Below the pieces are notes generated by a model. The model had not been told where the DNA came from. It ran no database searches and worked only from the letters and a program-made list of their open reading frames with translations. The position numbers and the translations under genes are program-made. Below, piece after piece: positions 56,850-64,000 of a stretch of 64,000 bases of DNA (its first letter is position 1; every line of letters starts with the position of its first letter). Source of the DNA: Pyrobaculum ferrireducens (lineage in GTDB: Archaea; Thermoproteota; Thermoprotei; Thermoproteales; Thermoproteaceae); assembly GCF_000234805.1 (NCBI RefSeq), contig NC_016645.1:372001-436000 (forward strand). The letters are read 5' to 3'.

Positions 56850-57921
56850 TCTCAGGGCGTATTCCCTACTCTCCACTCCCTACTCCCTCGTAGTTTTCCT
56901 ACTCCCATTCTACATCCTGGAGCTCGGCGGCGGGGAGCTGGAGATTGGCCTCGCGTTCTCAACGTACGCCCTGGCGGTGGTAGCGATACGTCCTGTTGCG
57001 GGAGCCTCCGCCGACCTTCTTGGTAGGAGGCTTACCAACATGGTGGGAGCCGCCGTGTTGGTCGCCGCCATGGCTTTGCTAGGTTGCTCCAGCCAAATTT
57101 TGCATATATACATGGCGCTGTTCCTCGCCGGGGTTGCCTCAAGCCTAGTCAACGTGGCCACAATAGCCTATATATCTGACATTGGGGGCCTGGAGAATCC
57201 CAACTTGTACTCCAAAATGAGGATTGCGGCGGCTGTCGGCGCAGTAGGCGGCGGCGCGTTTATACCAATCACATACCTTCTAGACAAGCTGTGGGGCTAC
57301 GCGCCGGCCTTCAAGACATCTGCCCTAGCCCTCGCTATAATATCTGCGACCTCTCTCCTACTACTGCCGAGTGAAACTGTCCACCTGGCGGCCCGTCACA
57401 AGGAGGAAAATATCAGAGTTGCGGGTTGTATAGTCGCCGTGGCGTTTCTCCTGGGGCTAGCCACCGGCTTGTACGGACCTCAGATTCTGCCATATCTACA
57501 CGGTAAGTTCTCTCTCTCGCCGTTTTCAGCAATTCTAGTCTACCTCCCAGCCGTCTTCTCGTGGCTATACGGGCCGAGACTCGCCAGGCCAGACGCGCCC
57601 CTTTTATTGGCTGGCGGCGTCTTAATGGCCGTCGCCTTAGTCGGCATGGCCACGGCGCAGAGCCCCGTCGTGTTTTCCCTATGGTGGGTGTTGGAGAGCC
57701 TGGGGACGGCGATCGCCTCTACCTCGCTTGACCAGTCACTATCGAGGTACGTGGCTGGCGCCTACTGGGGCAGGGGTTACGGGATATACCAAGCTGTAAA
57801 TAACCTCGGCTACGCCATGGGGGCGGCGGCCTCTGGAGTGCTGGCAAATCCCTTTTTCAGCGCCGTCGCGCCGCTTGTCGTAATGATGCTCCTCGCCGCT
57901 ATATGTTCAAAACTCCGATAA
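56809..57921 (+). CDS. MFS-type transporter
   Basis: A membrane protein of about 370 residues with roughly 11-12 hydrophobic segments. RPVAGASADLLGRRLTN (near 65-82) is the loop 2-3 motif of the major facilitator superfamily (G-x3-D-x-hydrophobic-GRR). The central loop is short. The substrate is unknown. ATG 56809 gives a 41-bp overlap with rpl6; TTG 56824 is also possible. The 3' end overlaps the convergent UbiA gene by 23 bp. Confidence 0.82.
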   Translation: MGSTSLDTSTLKADLRAYSLLSTPYSLVVFLLPFYILELGGGELEIGLAFSTYALAVVAIRPVAGASADLLGRRLTNMVGAAVLVAAMALLGCSSQILHIYMALFLAGVASSLVNVATIAYISDIGGLENPNLYSKMRIAAAVGAVGGGAFIPITYLLDKLWGYAPAFKTSALALAIISATSLLLLPSETVHLAARHKEENIRVAGCIVAVAFLLGLATGLYGPQILPYLHGKFSLSPFSAILVYLPAVFSWLYGPRLARPDAPLLLAGGVLMAVALVGMATAQSPVVFSLWWVLESLGTAIASTSLDQSLSRYVAGAYWGRGYGIYQAVNNLGYAMGAAASGVLANPFFSAVAPLVVMMLLAAICSKLR

Positions 57922-58774
57922 ATATCCCTAACGGTATCAGCAGTCCCACCGACAGATTAAGGTTGAATCCTGTGGCTTCCTGCCCCCTCGCCCCGAGCAC
58001 TGCTGAGTAGACCTCAAGAGCCGCCCCTACGAGAGTCACCGCAAGCCCGACGGGCCCCAGACGGTGGACTAGGTAGTTGAGTATGTTCAACGCCGCTGAG
58101 GTGGCCAGTAGTGCAAACGCCGCGTAGTCGGCAGCCCTCAAGCCGAAGCACGCTGGTATGCTACCGAGGCCGTGTGACTTGTCGAATTCACAGTCGTTTT
58201 TTGAGTACATTACGTCAAAGCCGGCGACCCACAGTGCTGCGGCGAGTACGAGAAGCCAAGGCGTGTTGGACAGGGCGGCTACGATGTCTGAGGGATACAC
58301 GGCGATGCTGGCGCCCAGGGGCACAAGCGCGTAGACCGCGCCTAGGTGTATATGGGGGAGGCAGTGGATCCTCTTCGCGTATGGGTACGAAACGACTACC
58401 AACAGGTATGGGATCGACAGCGCCAGGGGCCACGGCCCCAACGCGGCCGCCGACAGGACAAAAGTCAAGGCGCCGAATAAGAAGACGCCGTACGCCTCCT
58501 TGAAGCTGACCTTCCCCGAAACCAACATGCGGCGCTGTGTCCTGGGGTTGAGTTTATCTATCGGGTAGTCTGCTATGTTGTTCCACGACATGCCGGCGGT
58601 CCGTAGGCCAAATACAGCAAGCCCTATAAAGAGGGCCCTCCAGAGATCTAGTTCGCCTCCCGCTAGCAACGCGGCGGCGTAAGCCATTGGCAGTGTGAAA
58701 ACCGTGTGCTCAACCCTAATAAATCTAAGTATTCTAACCGTCGTCGCGCCGACGACCTCGGGGTCAAACGACAC
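57899..58774 (-). CDS. UbiA-family prenyltransferase (quinone biosynthesis, possibly MqnP)
   Basis: A 291-residue membrane protein with about eight or nine helices. The first aspartate motif is NNIADYPID (near 66-74) followed by KLNPRTQRR; the second is DVMYSKNDCEFD (near 184-195). These bind the prenyl diphosphate through magnesium. Members attach prenyl chains to aromatic quinone precursors. The NPRT segment fits the MqnP/UbiA branch rather than haem O or chlorophyll enzymes, and menaquinone is the known Pyrobaculum quinone. GTG 58774 lies 25 bp from a TTTTTATACTT-type box (on the other strand). Confidence 0.85.
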   Translation of the reverse strand: MSFDPEVVGATTVRILRFIRVEHTVFTLPMAYAAALLAGGELDLWRALFIGLAVFGLRTAGMSWNNIADYPIDKLNPRTQRRMLVSGKVSFKEAYGVFLFGALTFVLSAAALGPWPLALSIPYLLVVVSYPYAKRIHCLPHIHLGAVYALVPLGASIAVYPSDIVAALSNTPWLLVLAAALWVAGFDVMYSKNDCEFDKSHGLGSIPACFGLRAADYAAFALLATSAALNILNYLVHRLGPVGLAVTLVGAALEVYSAVLGARGQEATGFNLNLSVGLLIPLGIFIGVLNI

Positions 58775-58858
58775 GCCCCGCCTTGGAACAAGTATAAAAA
58801 TTTAGATGAGGAGCCGCGGCCGCTATAGTTTTAAAATGGGATTCAAACAAAGCCCTTG

Positions 58859-59284
58859 ATGGATGAAATCGACAGATTGCTGTGGAAAAAAGCTCTGGAG
58901 CTCAGTAGTGGAGACAGGAAGCCCAGATGTTGCACAGTCAGCTACGCGCCAGGCCACGTCCTAAGAGGCGGGGTCCAGCTAAAAAACGCACTTTATGGAT
59001 GTAAAGTGACTTTTATTATGTTCTTCGGAAAGACATGTCCATACTGCCAGATGTTTGACCCAATCTTCCGACAGGTAGGCGAGCGCTATAGCGACGTCGC
59101 AAATTTCGTGAAGGCAGATATAGAGGAGTTCTACCAACTAGCCGCCTCCCTAGGCGTCATGGGAACACCCACGACAGTGGCTTTCTACAACGGACAGCCT
59201 GTAGATCTCGCCCCCGGCTTCATGACGGCCCCGCAGTTTAAAATATTCGTCGAGTCGGTGCTCTCGAGAGCGGGCTGTAAATAA
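58859..59284 (+). CDS. Thioredoxin-like protein (CPYC)
   Basis: A 141-residue protein with an N-terminal extension of about 45 residues that contains adjacent cysteines (C24, C25) and C48, then a thioredoxin fold with active-site CPYC (60-63) and the cis-proline segment MGTPTTVAFYNG (near 102-113). It should reduce disulfides in the cytoplasm. ATG 58859 is centred 25 bp after GTTTTAAAAT. The flavoprotein gene that follows 27 bp downstream has its own TATA box but may be functionally linked as an electron source. Confidence 0.88.
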   Translation: MDEIDRLLWKKALELSSGDRKPRCCTVSYAPGHVLRGGVQLKNALYGCKVTFIMFFGKTCPYCQMFDPIFRQVGERYSDVANFVKADIEEFYQLAASLGVMGTPTTVAFYNGQPVDLAPGFMTAPQFKIFVESVLSRAGCK

Positions 59285-59311
59285 CTTAAAAAACGGAAAA
59301 AGTGTAGCTCC

Positions 59312-60658
59312 ATGGTACGTGTAGTAGTAATTGGCGGGGGAGCCGCCGGGGCCTCGGCGGCGGCTAGGGCCAGAAGGCTAGACCCAAGCGCCGAGGTGAC
59401 GCTCATCGAGCGCGGATCAATGATCACACATGCGCCCTGCGGCATGCCGTATGCAATCGGGGGGCTTGTTAAGAGCCAAGACGATCTGATGACGTACAGC
59501 CCCGAGGAGTTTGAAAAAGAGCGTAACATAAAGGTACTCATAAGATCTGAAGTCGTCGATGTTGATGTTGAAAAGAGGAATGTCACAGTTAAACGGGGCG
59601 GATCCATCGAAAAGATTGCGTGGGATAAGCTAGTCATCGCAACAGGCGCCAAGCCCCTAGTCCCAAAGATACCGGGGGTGGAGCTGAAGGGCGTCCTAAC
59701 CATGAGGCACCCCGACGAGGTCCCCAGCTTGAAAGGACACCTAGAGAAGGCGAAGACTGTGGCCGTCGTTGGGGGTGGATACATCGGCGTCGAGATGTCG
59801 GAGGTGATGCTTGAAATGGGTAAGAAAGTGTTGCTTTTTGAAATGTTTGACCAGGTACTGCCCGCGGCTTTGGACCCCGACGTGGCGGCTCTCGTGGCTG
59901 AGGAGATGAAGGCGAGGGGGGTCGAGCTACACCTGGGGGAGAAGGTTGTGGAGTTTAGAGGGGACGACCACGTCAACAAAGTGGTCACGGAGAAGGGGGA
60001 ATACTCCGTCGACGAGGTCCTGCTGGCCGTCGGGGTGCGGCCCGACGTAGATCTCGCAGTGAGAACGGGAGCTAAGCTTGGGGAGACCGGGGCCGTCTAC
60101 GTAAATGAGTACATGGAGACGACGGTTCCCGACGTCTATGCCGCCGGCGACGTGGCGGAGAAAGTCCATAGATTAACCGGCAGACGTGTGTGGATTCCGC
60201 TGGCGCCCACCGCCAACAAGGAGGGGCAGGTGGCGGGGGGCAACGCCGTGAGGAGCCGCGTGTTGAAATTCCCCGGCGTCGTGGGCACCGCAGTCACCAA
60301 GTTTTTCAACCTCTACATAGCCCGGACAGGTCTAAGCGAGCGGGAGGCAGCTCAGCTGGGCTTCAAGACGCAGAGCGCGTTGATAAAGGCGAGGACCAAG
60401 GCGCACTACATGCCCGGCGGCGGGGTGGTTCACGTGAAGCTGGTAGCAGAGGAGTCCACCGGTAGAATTCTAGGAGGCCAGATAGTCGGGGGGAGCCAGG
60501 TGGTTGCCTCCTACGCAGACATATTAGCCGTCGCTCTGCAGTCGGGCTACACAGTCTCCGACCTCTTCTTCTCAGACATAGGCTATATGCCAGACACGGC
60601 GCCTGTCTGGCACCCCTTGATAGTGGCCGCTAGGGTGCTCAGCCGCGGTAAATTATAA
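59312..60658 (+). CDS. CoA-disulfide reductase / NADH oxidase-type flavoprotein
   Basis: A 448-residue FAD/NAD(P)H oxidoreductase. GGGAAGASAAARARR (8-22) is the FAD dinucleotide motif, C43 in HAPCGMPY is the single redox cysteine at exactly the position of CoA-disulfide reductases, GGGYIGVEMSE (near 155-165) binds NAD(P)H, and YAAGDVAE (near 273-280) is the second FAD motif. It could reduce CoA disulfide or other low-molecular disulfides, or elemental sulfur by-products. AACTTAAAAAACGG is centred about 25 bp upstream of ATG 59312. Confidence 0.9.
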   Translation: MVRVVVIGGGAAGASAAARARRLDPSAEVTLIERGSMITHAPCGMPYAIGGLVKSQDDLMTYSPEEFEKERNIKVLIRSEVVDVDVEKRNVTVKRGGSIEKIAWDKLVIATGAKPLVPKIPGVELKGVLTMRHPDEVPSLKGHLEKAKTVAVVGGGYIGVEMSEVMLEMGKKVLLFEMFDQVLPAALDPDVAALVAEEMKARGVELHLGEKVVEFRGDDHVNKVVTEKGEYSVDEVLLAVGVRPDVDLAVRTGAKLGETGAVYVNEYMETTVPDVYAAGDVAEKVHRLTGRRVWIPLAPTANKEGQVAGGNAVRSRVLKFPGVVGTAVTKFFNLYIARTGLSEREAAQLGFKTQSALIKARTKAHYMPGGGVVHVKLVAEESTGRILGGQIVGGSQVVASYADILAVALQSGYTVSDLFFSDIGYMPDTAPVWHPLIVAARVLSRGKL

Positions 60659-60724
60659 TTTTGGCTAGTACTCATTCGACTAGATAGGAAAGAAAGCATT
60701 TTACCTAGATTTATTTAGATATCT

Positions 60725-61654
60725 ATGATAACAATAATTGGAAGTGGGAGGGTGGGCGCGGCGGCCGCCATAATTATGGGCTTAATGAAGATAGATACAA
60801 AGATCTTGCTTATTGATATTGTAAAGGGGTTGCCACAGGGCGAGGCGTTGGACATGAACCACATGAGTTCTATACTAGGGCTAGACGTAGAGTATGTGGG
60901 TTCCAACGAGTACAGGGACATGGAGGGGAGTGACCTGGTGGTAGTCACCGCTGGGCTCCCCAGAAAGCCCGGCATGACGAGGGAGCAGTTGCTAGAGGCA
61001 AACGCCAAGATAGTGGCGGAAATAGGCAGGGAGATTAGGAAATACGCGCCTAACTCCGTGGTGATATTAACCACAAACCCACTCGACGCCATGACGTATG
61101 TGATGTGGAAAGCCACAGGTTTCCCGAGAGAGCGAGTTATTGGCTTCAGCGGCGTCCTCGACGCGGGAAGACTCGCCTACTACGCGGCCAAGAAGCTGGG
61201 CGCCTCCCCCGCCTCAATACTGCCAATAGTCCTTGGCCAACACGGCGAGAGCATGTTCCCAGTGCCGAGCAAGAGCTTCCTCCACGGCGTTCCGCTCAGC
61301 AAGCTACTGACAGAGGAGCAGCTGAGGGAGGTAGTTGAGGACACCGTCAAGGCCGGCGCGAGGATAACCGAGTTGAGGGGCTTCTCCTCTAACTGGGGTC
61401 CCGGCGCCGGGCTTGCCATCATGGCAGAGGCTGTGAAGCGCGACGCCAAGAGATCGCTCATAGCCTCCGTCGTCCTACAGGGGGAGTACGGCGTACGCGA
61501 CATACCCGTCGAGGTGCCTCTAATCCTCGGGAGAGGCGGAGTCGTAAAAATCCTAGAGGTGGAGCTCACAGAGGAGGAGAAACAGAAGTTTATGCAGAGC
61601 GTAGAGGCTGTGCGGAAGCTCGTGGCCTCAATCCCGCCGGCCTACCTCCAATAA
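60725..61654 (+). CDS. mdh: Malate dehydrogenase (LDH/MDH family)
   Basis: A 309-residue NAD(P)-dependent dehydrogenase. GSGRVG (7-12) is the Rossmann motif; R80 and R86 (LPRKPGMTRE) bind the substrate, arginine at position 80 marking malate rather than lactate use; D146 and R149 (LDAGR) and the catalytic H173 (GQHGES) complete the site. It interconverts malate and oxaloacetate in the citric acid cycle or its autotrophic variants. ATG start, TATA-like TTTTACC near 60698. Confidence 0.94.
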   Translation: MITIIGSGRVGAAAAIIMGLMKIDTKILLIDIVKGLPQGEALDMNHMSSILGLDVEYVGSNEYRDMEGSDLVVVTAGLPRKPGMTREQLLEANAKIVAEIGREIRKYAPNSVVILTTNPLDAMTYVMWKATGFPRERVIGFSGVLDAGRLAYYAAKKLGASPASILPIVLGQHGESMFPVPSKSFLHGVPLSKLLTEEQLREVVEDTVKAGARITELRGFSSNWGPGAGLAIMAEAVKRDAKRSLIASVVLQGEYGVRDIPVEVPLILGRGGVVKILEVELTEEEKQKFMQSVEAVRKLVASIPPAYLQ

Positions 61655-61684
61655 TTTTTTAACTACATCTTTACGTGACCTTCC

Positions 61685-62089
61685 GTGGACAAGGTTCTGT
61701 TTGAAGTCGCAGGTGAGAGGGGTAAGGTGGCGGTTTATGAAGACTCTGAGCTAGGCCACGTATTCGCCGTCATGCCGTTCAACGGAAAGGTGAATCCGAC
61801 CATTTTAAGAGAGGTGAGAGAGATGACTCTTGATCCGTGGAGGTATGTAGAAGGGATAGGCTTCCTGCTAGACTTAACCGCATGGAGGCAGGAGTCCCAA
61901 GTCGATGTCGACGATATTAAGAACAAGGTTGAAGGTAAGTACAGAGAGATTATAGATCAGATATTCCAGTACCTCGAGACGGCCCCCTCTAAAACTGCCG
62001 AGGAGAAGAAGAGAGCTAAGAAGAAGAGGAAATCCAGGAAAAAAACCAAGAAGGCTAAGAAAGGAGGGAAGAAGAGGAGGCAAGCTTAA
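61685..62089 (+). CDS. Hypothetical protein with a highly basic C-terminal tail
   Basis: A 134-residue protein. The first 95 residues look like a small alpha/beta domain (VLFEVAGERGKVAVYED, then DPWRYVEGIGFLLDLTAW). The last 35 residues are almost only lysine, arginine, alanine and serine, like tails of chromatin or ribosome-binding proteins. I infer nucleic-acid binding through the tail. GTG 61685 is about 25 bp after a TTTTTTTAAC box. The next gene has its own TATA box. Confidence 0.68.
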   Translation: MDKVLFEVAGERGKVAVYEDSELGHVFAVMPFNGKVNPTILREVREMTLDPWRYVEGIGFLLDLTAWRQESQVDVDDIKNKVEGKYREIIDQIFQYLETAPSKTAEEKKRAKKKRKSRKKTKKAKKGGKKRRQA

Positions 62090-62113
62090 TATATACTACT
62101 CGTTCATCAGCTC

Positions 62114-62845
62114 ATGGCCGTCCCTATAGGAGGTCCAGAGGAGGTGCCTCATATCGAGGTTGATGAGGAGACTCAGGAAATAATTAAAGAGATGTTATCA
62201 CAGATGGAGGGCTCGGTAGATATAAACTTCTTTACAAGTTCCAACTGCGCTGGGCGCGACACCAACTGGTGTGTCCCTACGGAGGAGTTACTAGACCTAC
62301 TCGTGAAACTGGCGCCTCCAGGTAAGCTCAATGTCAAGAAGTACCACGCCGAGAGAGACATGGAGGCGTTTAAGAGGTTCGGAGTGGAGCCTCAGAGAGT
62401 CCCAGCGATATATTTCGGAGACGGGTTTATAAGGTACTGGGGGGCCCCCATGGGCGAGGAGGTGAGGGCCTTCATAGAGACTGTGGTTAGGCTCAGCACG
62501 GGGAAGACTGGATTGAGGCAGAAGACCAGGGCCGAGCTCTCGAATCTCGCCCAGAACGCGCCAAAGAGGGTATATATCTTAACTTTCGTCACGCCGAGTT
62601 GCCCCTACTGCCCATACGCGGCGTTGTTGGCCAATATGTTTGCTTTCGAAAGCAAGGGGAAGGTCGTGTCGGTGGTTGTAGAGGCTTATGAAAACCCGGA
62701 TCTGGCAGATATGTACGGAGTAACTGGAGTCCCCACGGTGGTTCTACAGGCGGAGGACGCCGCCGTGGGAGATGTGGAGTTCGTCGGCGTGCCGCCGGAG
62801 CACGAGCTCCTGGCCCGTGTCAGGTACCACATGGGCCTCTCTTGA
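62114..62845 (+). CDS. Protein disulfide oxidoreductase (PDO), N-terminal CxxC lost
   Basis: A 243-residue protein of two thioredoxin folds. The C-terminal unit has CPYC (163-166) and the cis-proline segment GVTGVPTVV. In the N-terminal unit the expected CxxC is replaced by C45-x7-C53 (NCAGRDTNWC). Archaeal PDOs form and shuffle disulfide bonds in cytoplasmic proteins, which are common in Pyrobaculum. The altered first site suggests a changed or single-site activity. ATG 62114 lies 22 bp after TTAATATATAC. The next gene overlaps by one base (TGATG). Confidence 0.88.
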   Translation: MAVPIGGPEEVPHIEVDEETQEIIKEMLSQMEGSVDINFFTSSNCAGRDTNWCVPTEELLDLLVKLAPPGKLNVKKYHAERDMEAFKRFGVEPQRVPAIYFGDGFIRYWGAPMGEEVRAFIETVVRLSTGKTGLRQKTRAELSNLAQNAPKRVYILTFVTPSCPYCPYAALLANMFAFESKGKVVSVVVEAYENPDLADMYGVTGVPTVVLQAEDAAVGDVEFVGVPPEHELLARVRYHMGLS

Positions 62846-63408
62846 TGAAAATAAGGCTTGCGACAAACAACCCCCATAAGCTCGCCGAGGTTTCTCAAAT
62901 CCTCGCCCCCTTCGGCGTTGAAGTAGAGAGGCTGGACGCGGAGAAGGTAGAAATTCAACACGACGATGTGGAAGCCGTCGCGCGGAGAGCCGCAGAGCTC
63001 CTATGCAGTAGATACGGCGACTATGTAGCCGTGGAAGACACAGGCCTATATATAGAGGCTCTAGGCGGCTTCCCAGGGCCCTACGCCGAGTATGTCTACA
63101 GAACCATCGGCCTAGGCGGGGTTCTGAAACTCCTCAAAGGGGTGGCCAATCGGCGGGCGCTTTTTAAATGCGCAGTGGCTATATGTATAGGGGGTAGGGT
63201 CGAGGTTTTTACGGGGGAGGCCAGGGGCTACATTGCGAACGAGCCGAGGGGCCGCGGCGGGTTTGGATACGACCCGATCTTCATACCTGATGGCATGTCC
63301 CAAACCTTTGCAGAGCTCGGAGAAGAGGTGAAGAATAAAATTTCTCACAGAGCGAGGGCTTTCTCAGCGCTGGGGGCTTGGCTGACTAAAAAGAATTTAT
63401 TTAAATAA
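62845..63408 (+). CDS. rdgB: RdgB/HAM1-type non-canonical purine NTP pyrophosphatase
   Basis: A 187-residue protein with the family opening RLATNNPHKLAEV, VEDTGLYIEALGGFPGPY (near 66-83, acidic metal site) and GYDPIFIPDG (near 149-158) with the C-terminal SHRARA. It hydrolyses ITP, dITP and XTP to monophosphates, cleaning deaminated purines from the pool, and complements the NUDIX enzyme at 43171. ATG 62845 overlaps the PDO stop codon. Confidence 0.95.
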   Translation: MKIRLATNNPHKLAEVSQILAPFGVEVERLDAEKVEIQHDDVEAVARRAAELLCSRYGDYVAVEDTGLYIEALGGFPGPYAEYVYRTIGLGGVLKLLKGVANRRALFKCAVAICIGGRVEVFTGEARGYIANEPRGRGGFGYDPIFIPDGMSQTFAELGEEVKNKISHRARAFSALGAWLTKKNLFK

Positions 63409-63424
63409 GGCCGTTTGTAAAGTT

Positions 63425-64000
63425 GTGGATCTCTTCAGCAGACCTGTAATTGAGTTCGCCACAAAAAATGTAGTGACTGTAGGAGAGCGGGAGAAAGTCC
63501 TAAACGCGATGAAGACAATGGTAAGTCTCGACATTAGGAGGCTCCCCATTGTACGTGGAGATAAGCTAGTAGGCATAATAACAATGCTGGACATCTTAGA
63601 TGCGATATATTCATGGGTTAGTGATAAAAACGCCGAGGGCTCTCTCTACAGCGACATCTATATGAAAAACGTGATTGAGATAGGCACGAGAAGTGTAGTT
63701 TCCGCCAGGCCCGAGACCCCAGTGGCTGAGGTGATTTCCCTCTTCCTAAGACACAACTTCGGATCTATGCCCATAGTCGACGAGGCCGGGAGGCTTTTGG
63801 GAATATTCACAGAGTGGGATGTGTTAAAAATCGCCTCCCAGCTAGACTTCCCGCACAGAGTTAGAGACGTGATGACGCGCATTATCTACGTCCTAACCCC
63901 GTACTCCACGGTGATGGACGTCCTGGAGGGGATCACCATTTACAAATTCAGACGGTACCCCATTGTAGACGAAAGCGGACGAGTTGTGTCAATGTTGCAC
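63425..64000 (+). CDS. CBS-domain protein, cut by the window end
   Basis: An open frame of 192 codons from GTG 63425 to the window end without a stop. It contains tandem CBS motifs: KNVVTVGEREKVLNAMKTM with LPIVRGDKLVGIIT (first), SVVSARPETPVAEVISLF with MPIVDEAGRLLGIFT (second), and VRDVMTRIIYVLTPYSTVMD with YPIVDESGRVVSML (third, incomplete). CBS pairs bind adenosine nucleotides and sense energy state. TTATTTAAATAA is centred about 24 bp upstream. A partner domain may follow beyond 64000. Confidence 0.9.
   Translation, partial: MDLFSRPVIEFATKNVVTVGEREKVLNAMKTMVSLDIRRLPIVRGDKLVGIITMLDILDAIYSWVSDKNAEGSLYSDIYMKNVIEIGTRSVVSARPETPVAEVISLFLRHNFGSMPIVDEAGRLLGIFTEWDVLKIASQLDFPHRVRDVMTRIIYVLTPYSTVMDVLEGITIYKFRRYPIVDESGRVVSMLH

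Noticed and set aside
1-64000. CRISPR arrays, cas genes, rRNA genes and classical insertion-sequence transposases
   Set aside because: None was seen: no regularly spaced 24-30 bp repeats, no rRNA-like stretches and no transposase-like proteins.

Overview
The window looks like the chromosome of a hyperthermophilic crenarchaeon of the Thermoproteales, most likely Pyrobaculum. I name no species. The reasons are: PaREP2-type repeat proteins; a four-subunit-type archaeal exosome, topoisomerase VI, Alba and an archaeal 8-oxoguanine glycosylase whose candidate catalytic residues fall at K140 and D172; a probable ThermoDBP single-stranded DNA-binding protein; tRNA genes with small introns at non-canonical positions; and a promoter style in which a TATA box centred 22-26 bp upstream of the start codon implies leaderless mRNAs. 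Several starts given here were chosen by that spacing rule.

Layout. 1-3.6 kb: a frameshifted PaREP2b remnant, a two-intron tRNA-Arg(CCT), an orphan PaREP2-like gene and an orphan tRNA-Lys-like 3' fragment. 3.6-7.1 kb: the KEOPS kinase Bud32, a PflA-like radical SAM protein and small unknowns. 7.1-17.5 kb, read leftward: the archaeal 'exosome superoperon' (psmA, an RNA-binding exosome-associated protein, SBDS, rrp4, rrp41, rrp42, rpl37ae, a Brix protein, Pcc1, prefoldin beta, DUF3194, DHH), interrupted by a membrane-anchored protein and by ThiR with a P-loop ATPase. 17.6-22.8 kb: topoisomerase VI B and A, an AbrB-PhoU regulator, a methyltransferase and a winged-helix membrane protein. 22.8-26.2 kb: Alba and the genes of the archaeal mevalonate branch (UbiD-like decarboxylase, two-subunit phosphomevalonate dehydratase). 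26.1-31.3 kb: AGOG, primase large subunit, a MoxR-VWA pair and a Clp1-type polynucleotide kinase.

31.3-35.6 kb holds a longer PaREP2a/2b locus, again with a frameshift in a five-G run and again ending inside a tRNA-type promoter. 35.6-41.8 kb: phosphoesterase, ParA-like ATPase and GNAT genes, then a tightly coupled three-gene operon of a 952-aa AAA+ ATPase, a 170-aa unknown and a NurA-like nuclease. That operon is the best candidate in the window for an undescribed system. 41.8-45.5 kb: a ribbon-helix-helix microprotein, an aminotransferase, a NUDIX hydrolase, a ThermoDBP-like protein, a radical SAM protein and a TedC/VirB2-like pilin candidate. 45.7 kb: tRNA-Ala(GGC). 46.1-52.7 kb: a stalked DOMON surface protein and a peptide-type ABC importer (binding protein and two permeases, no ATPases). 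52.7-56.9 kb: ribosomal proteins S13, S4 and L6, an isoaspartyl peptidase and small unknowns. 56.8-64 kb: MFS and UbiA membrane proteins, thioredoxin-like protein, CoA-disulfide-reductase-type flavoprotein, malate dehydrogenase, a protein disulfide oxidoreductase, RdgB and a CBS-domain protein running off the end.

Two regulatory themes recur. At least four divergent gene pairs appear to share one near-palindromic TATA box placed almost equally far from both start codons. Both PaREP2b genes stop inside the box CTTAAAAAC, which also precedes the tRNA genes.
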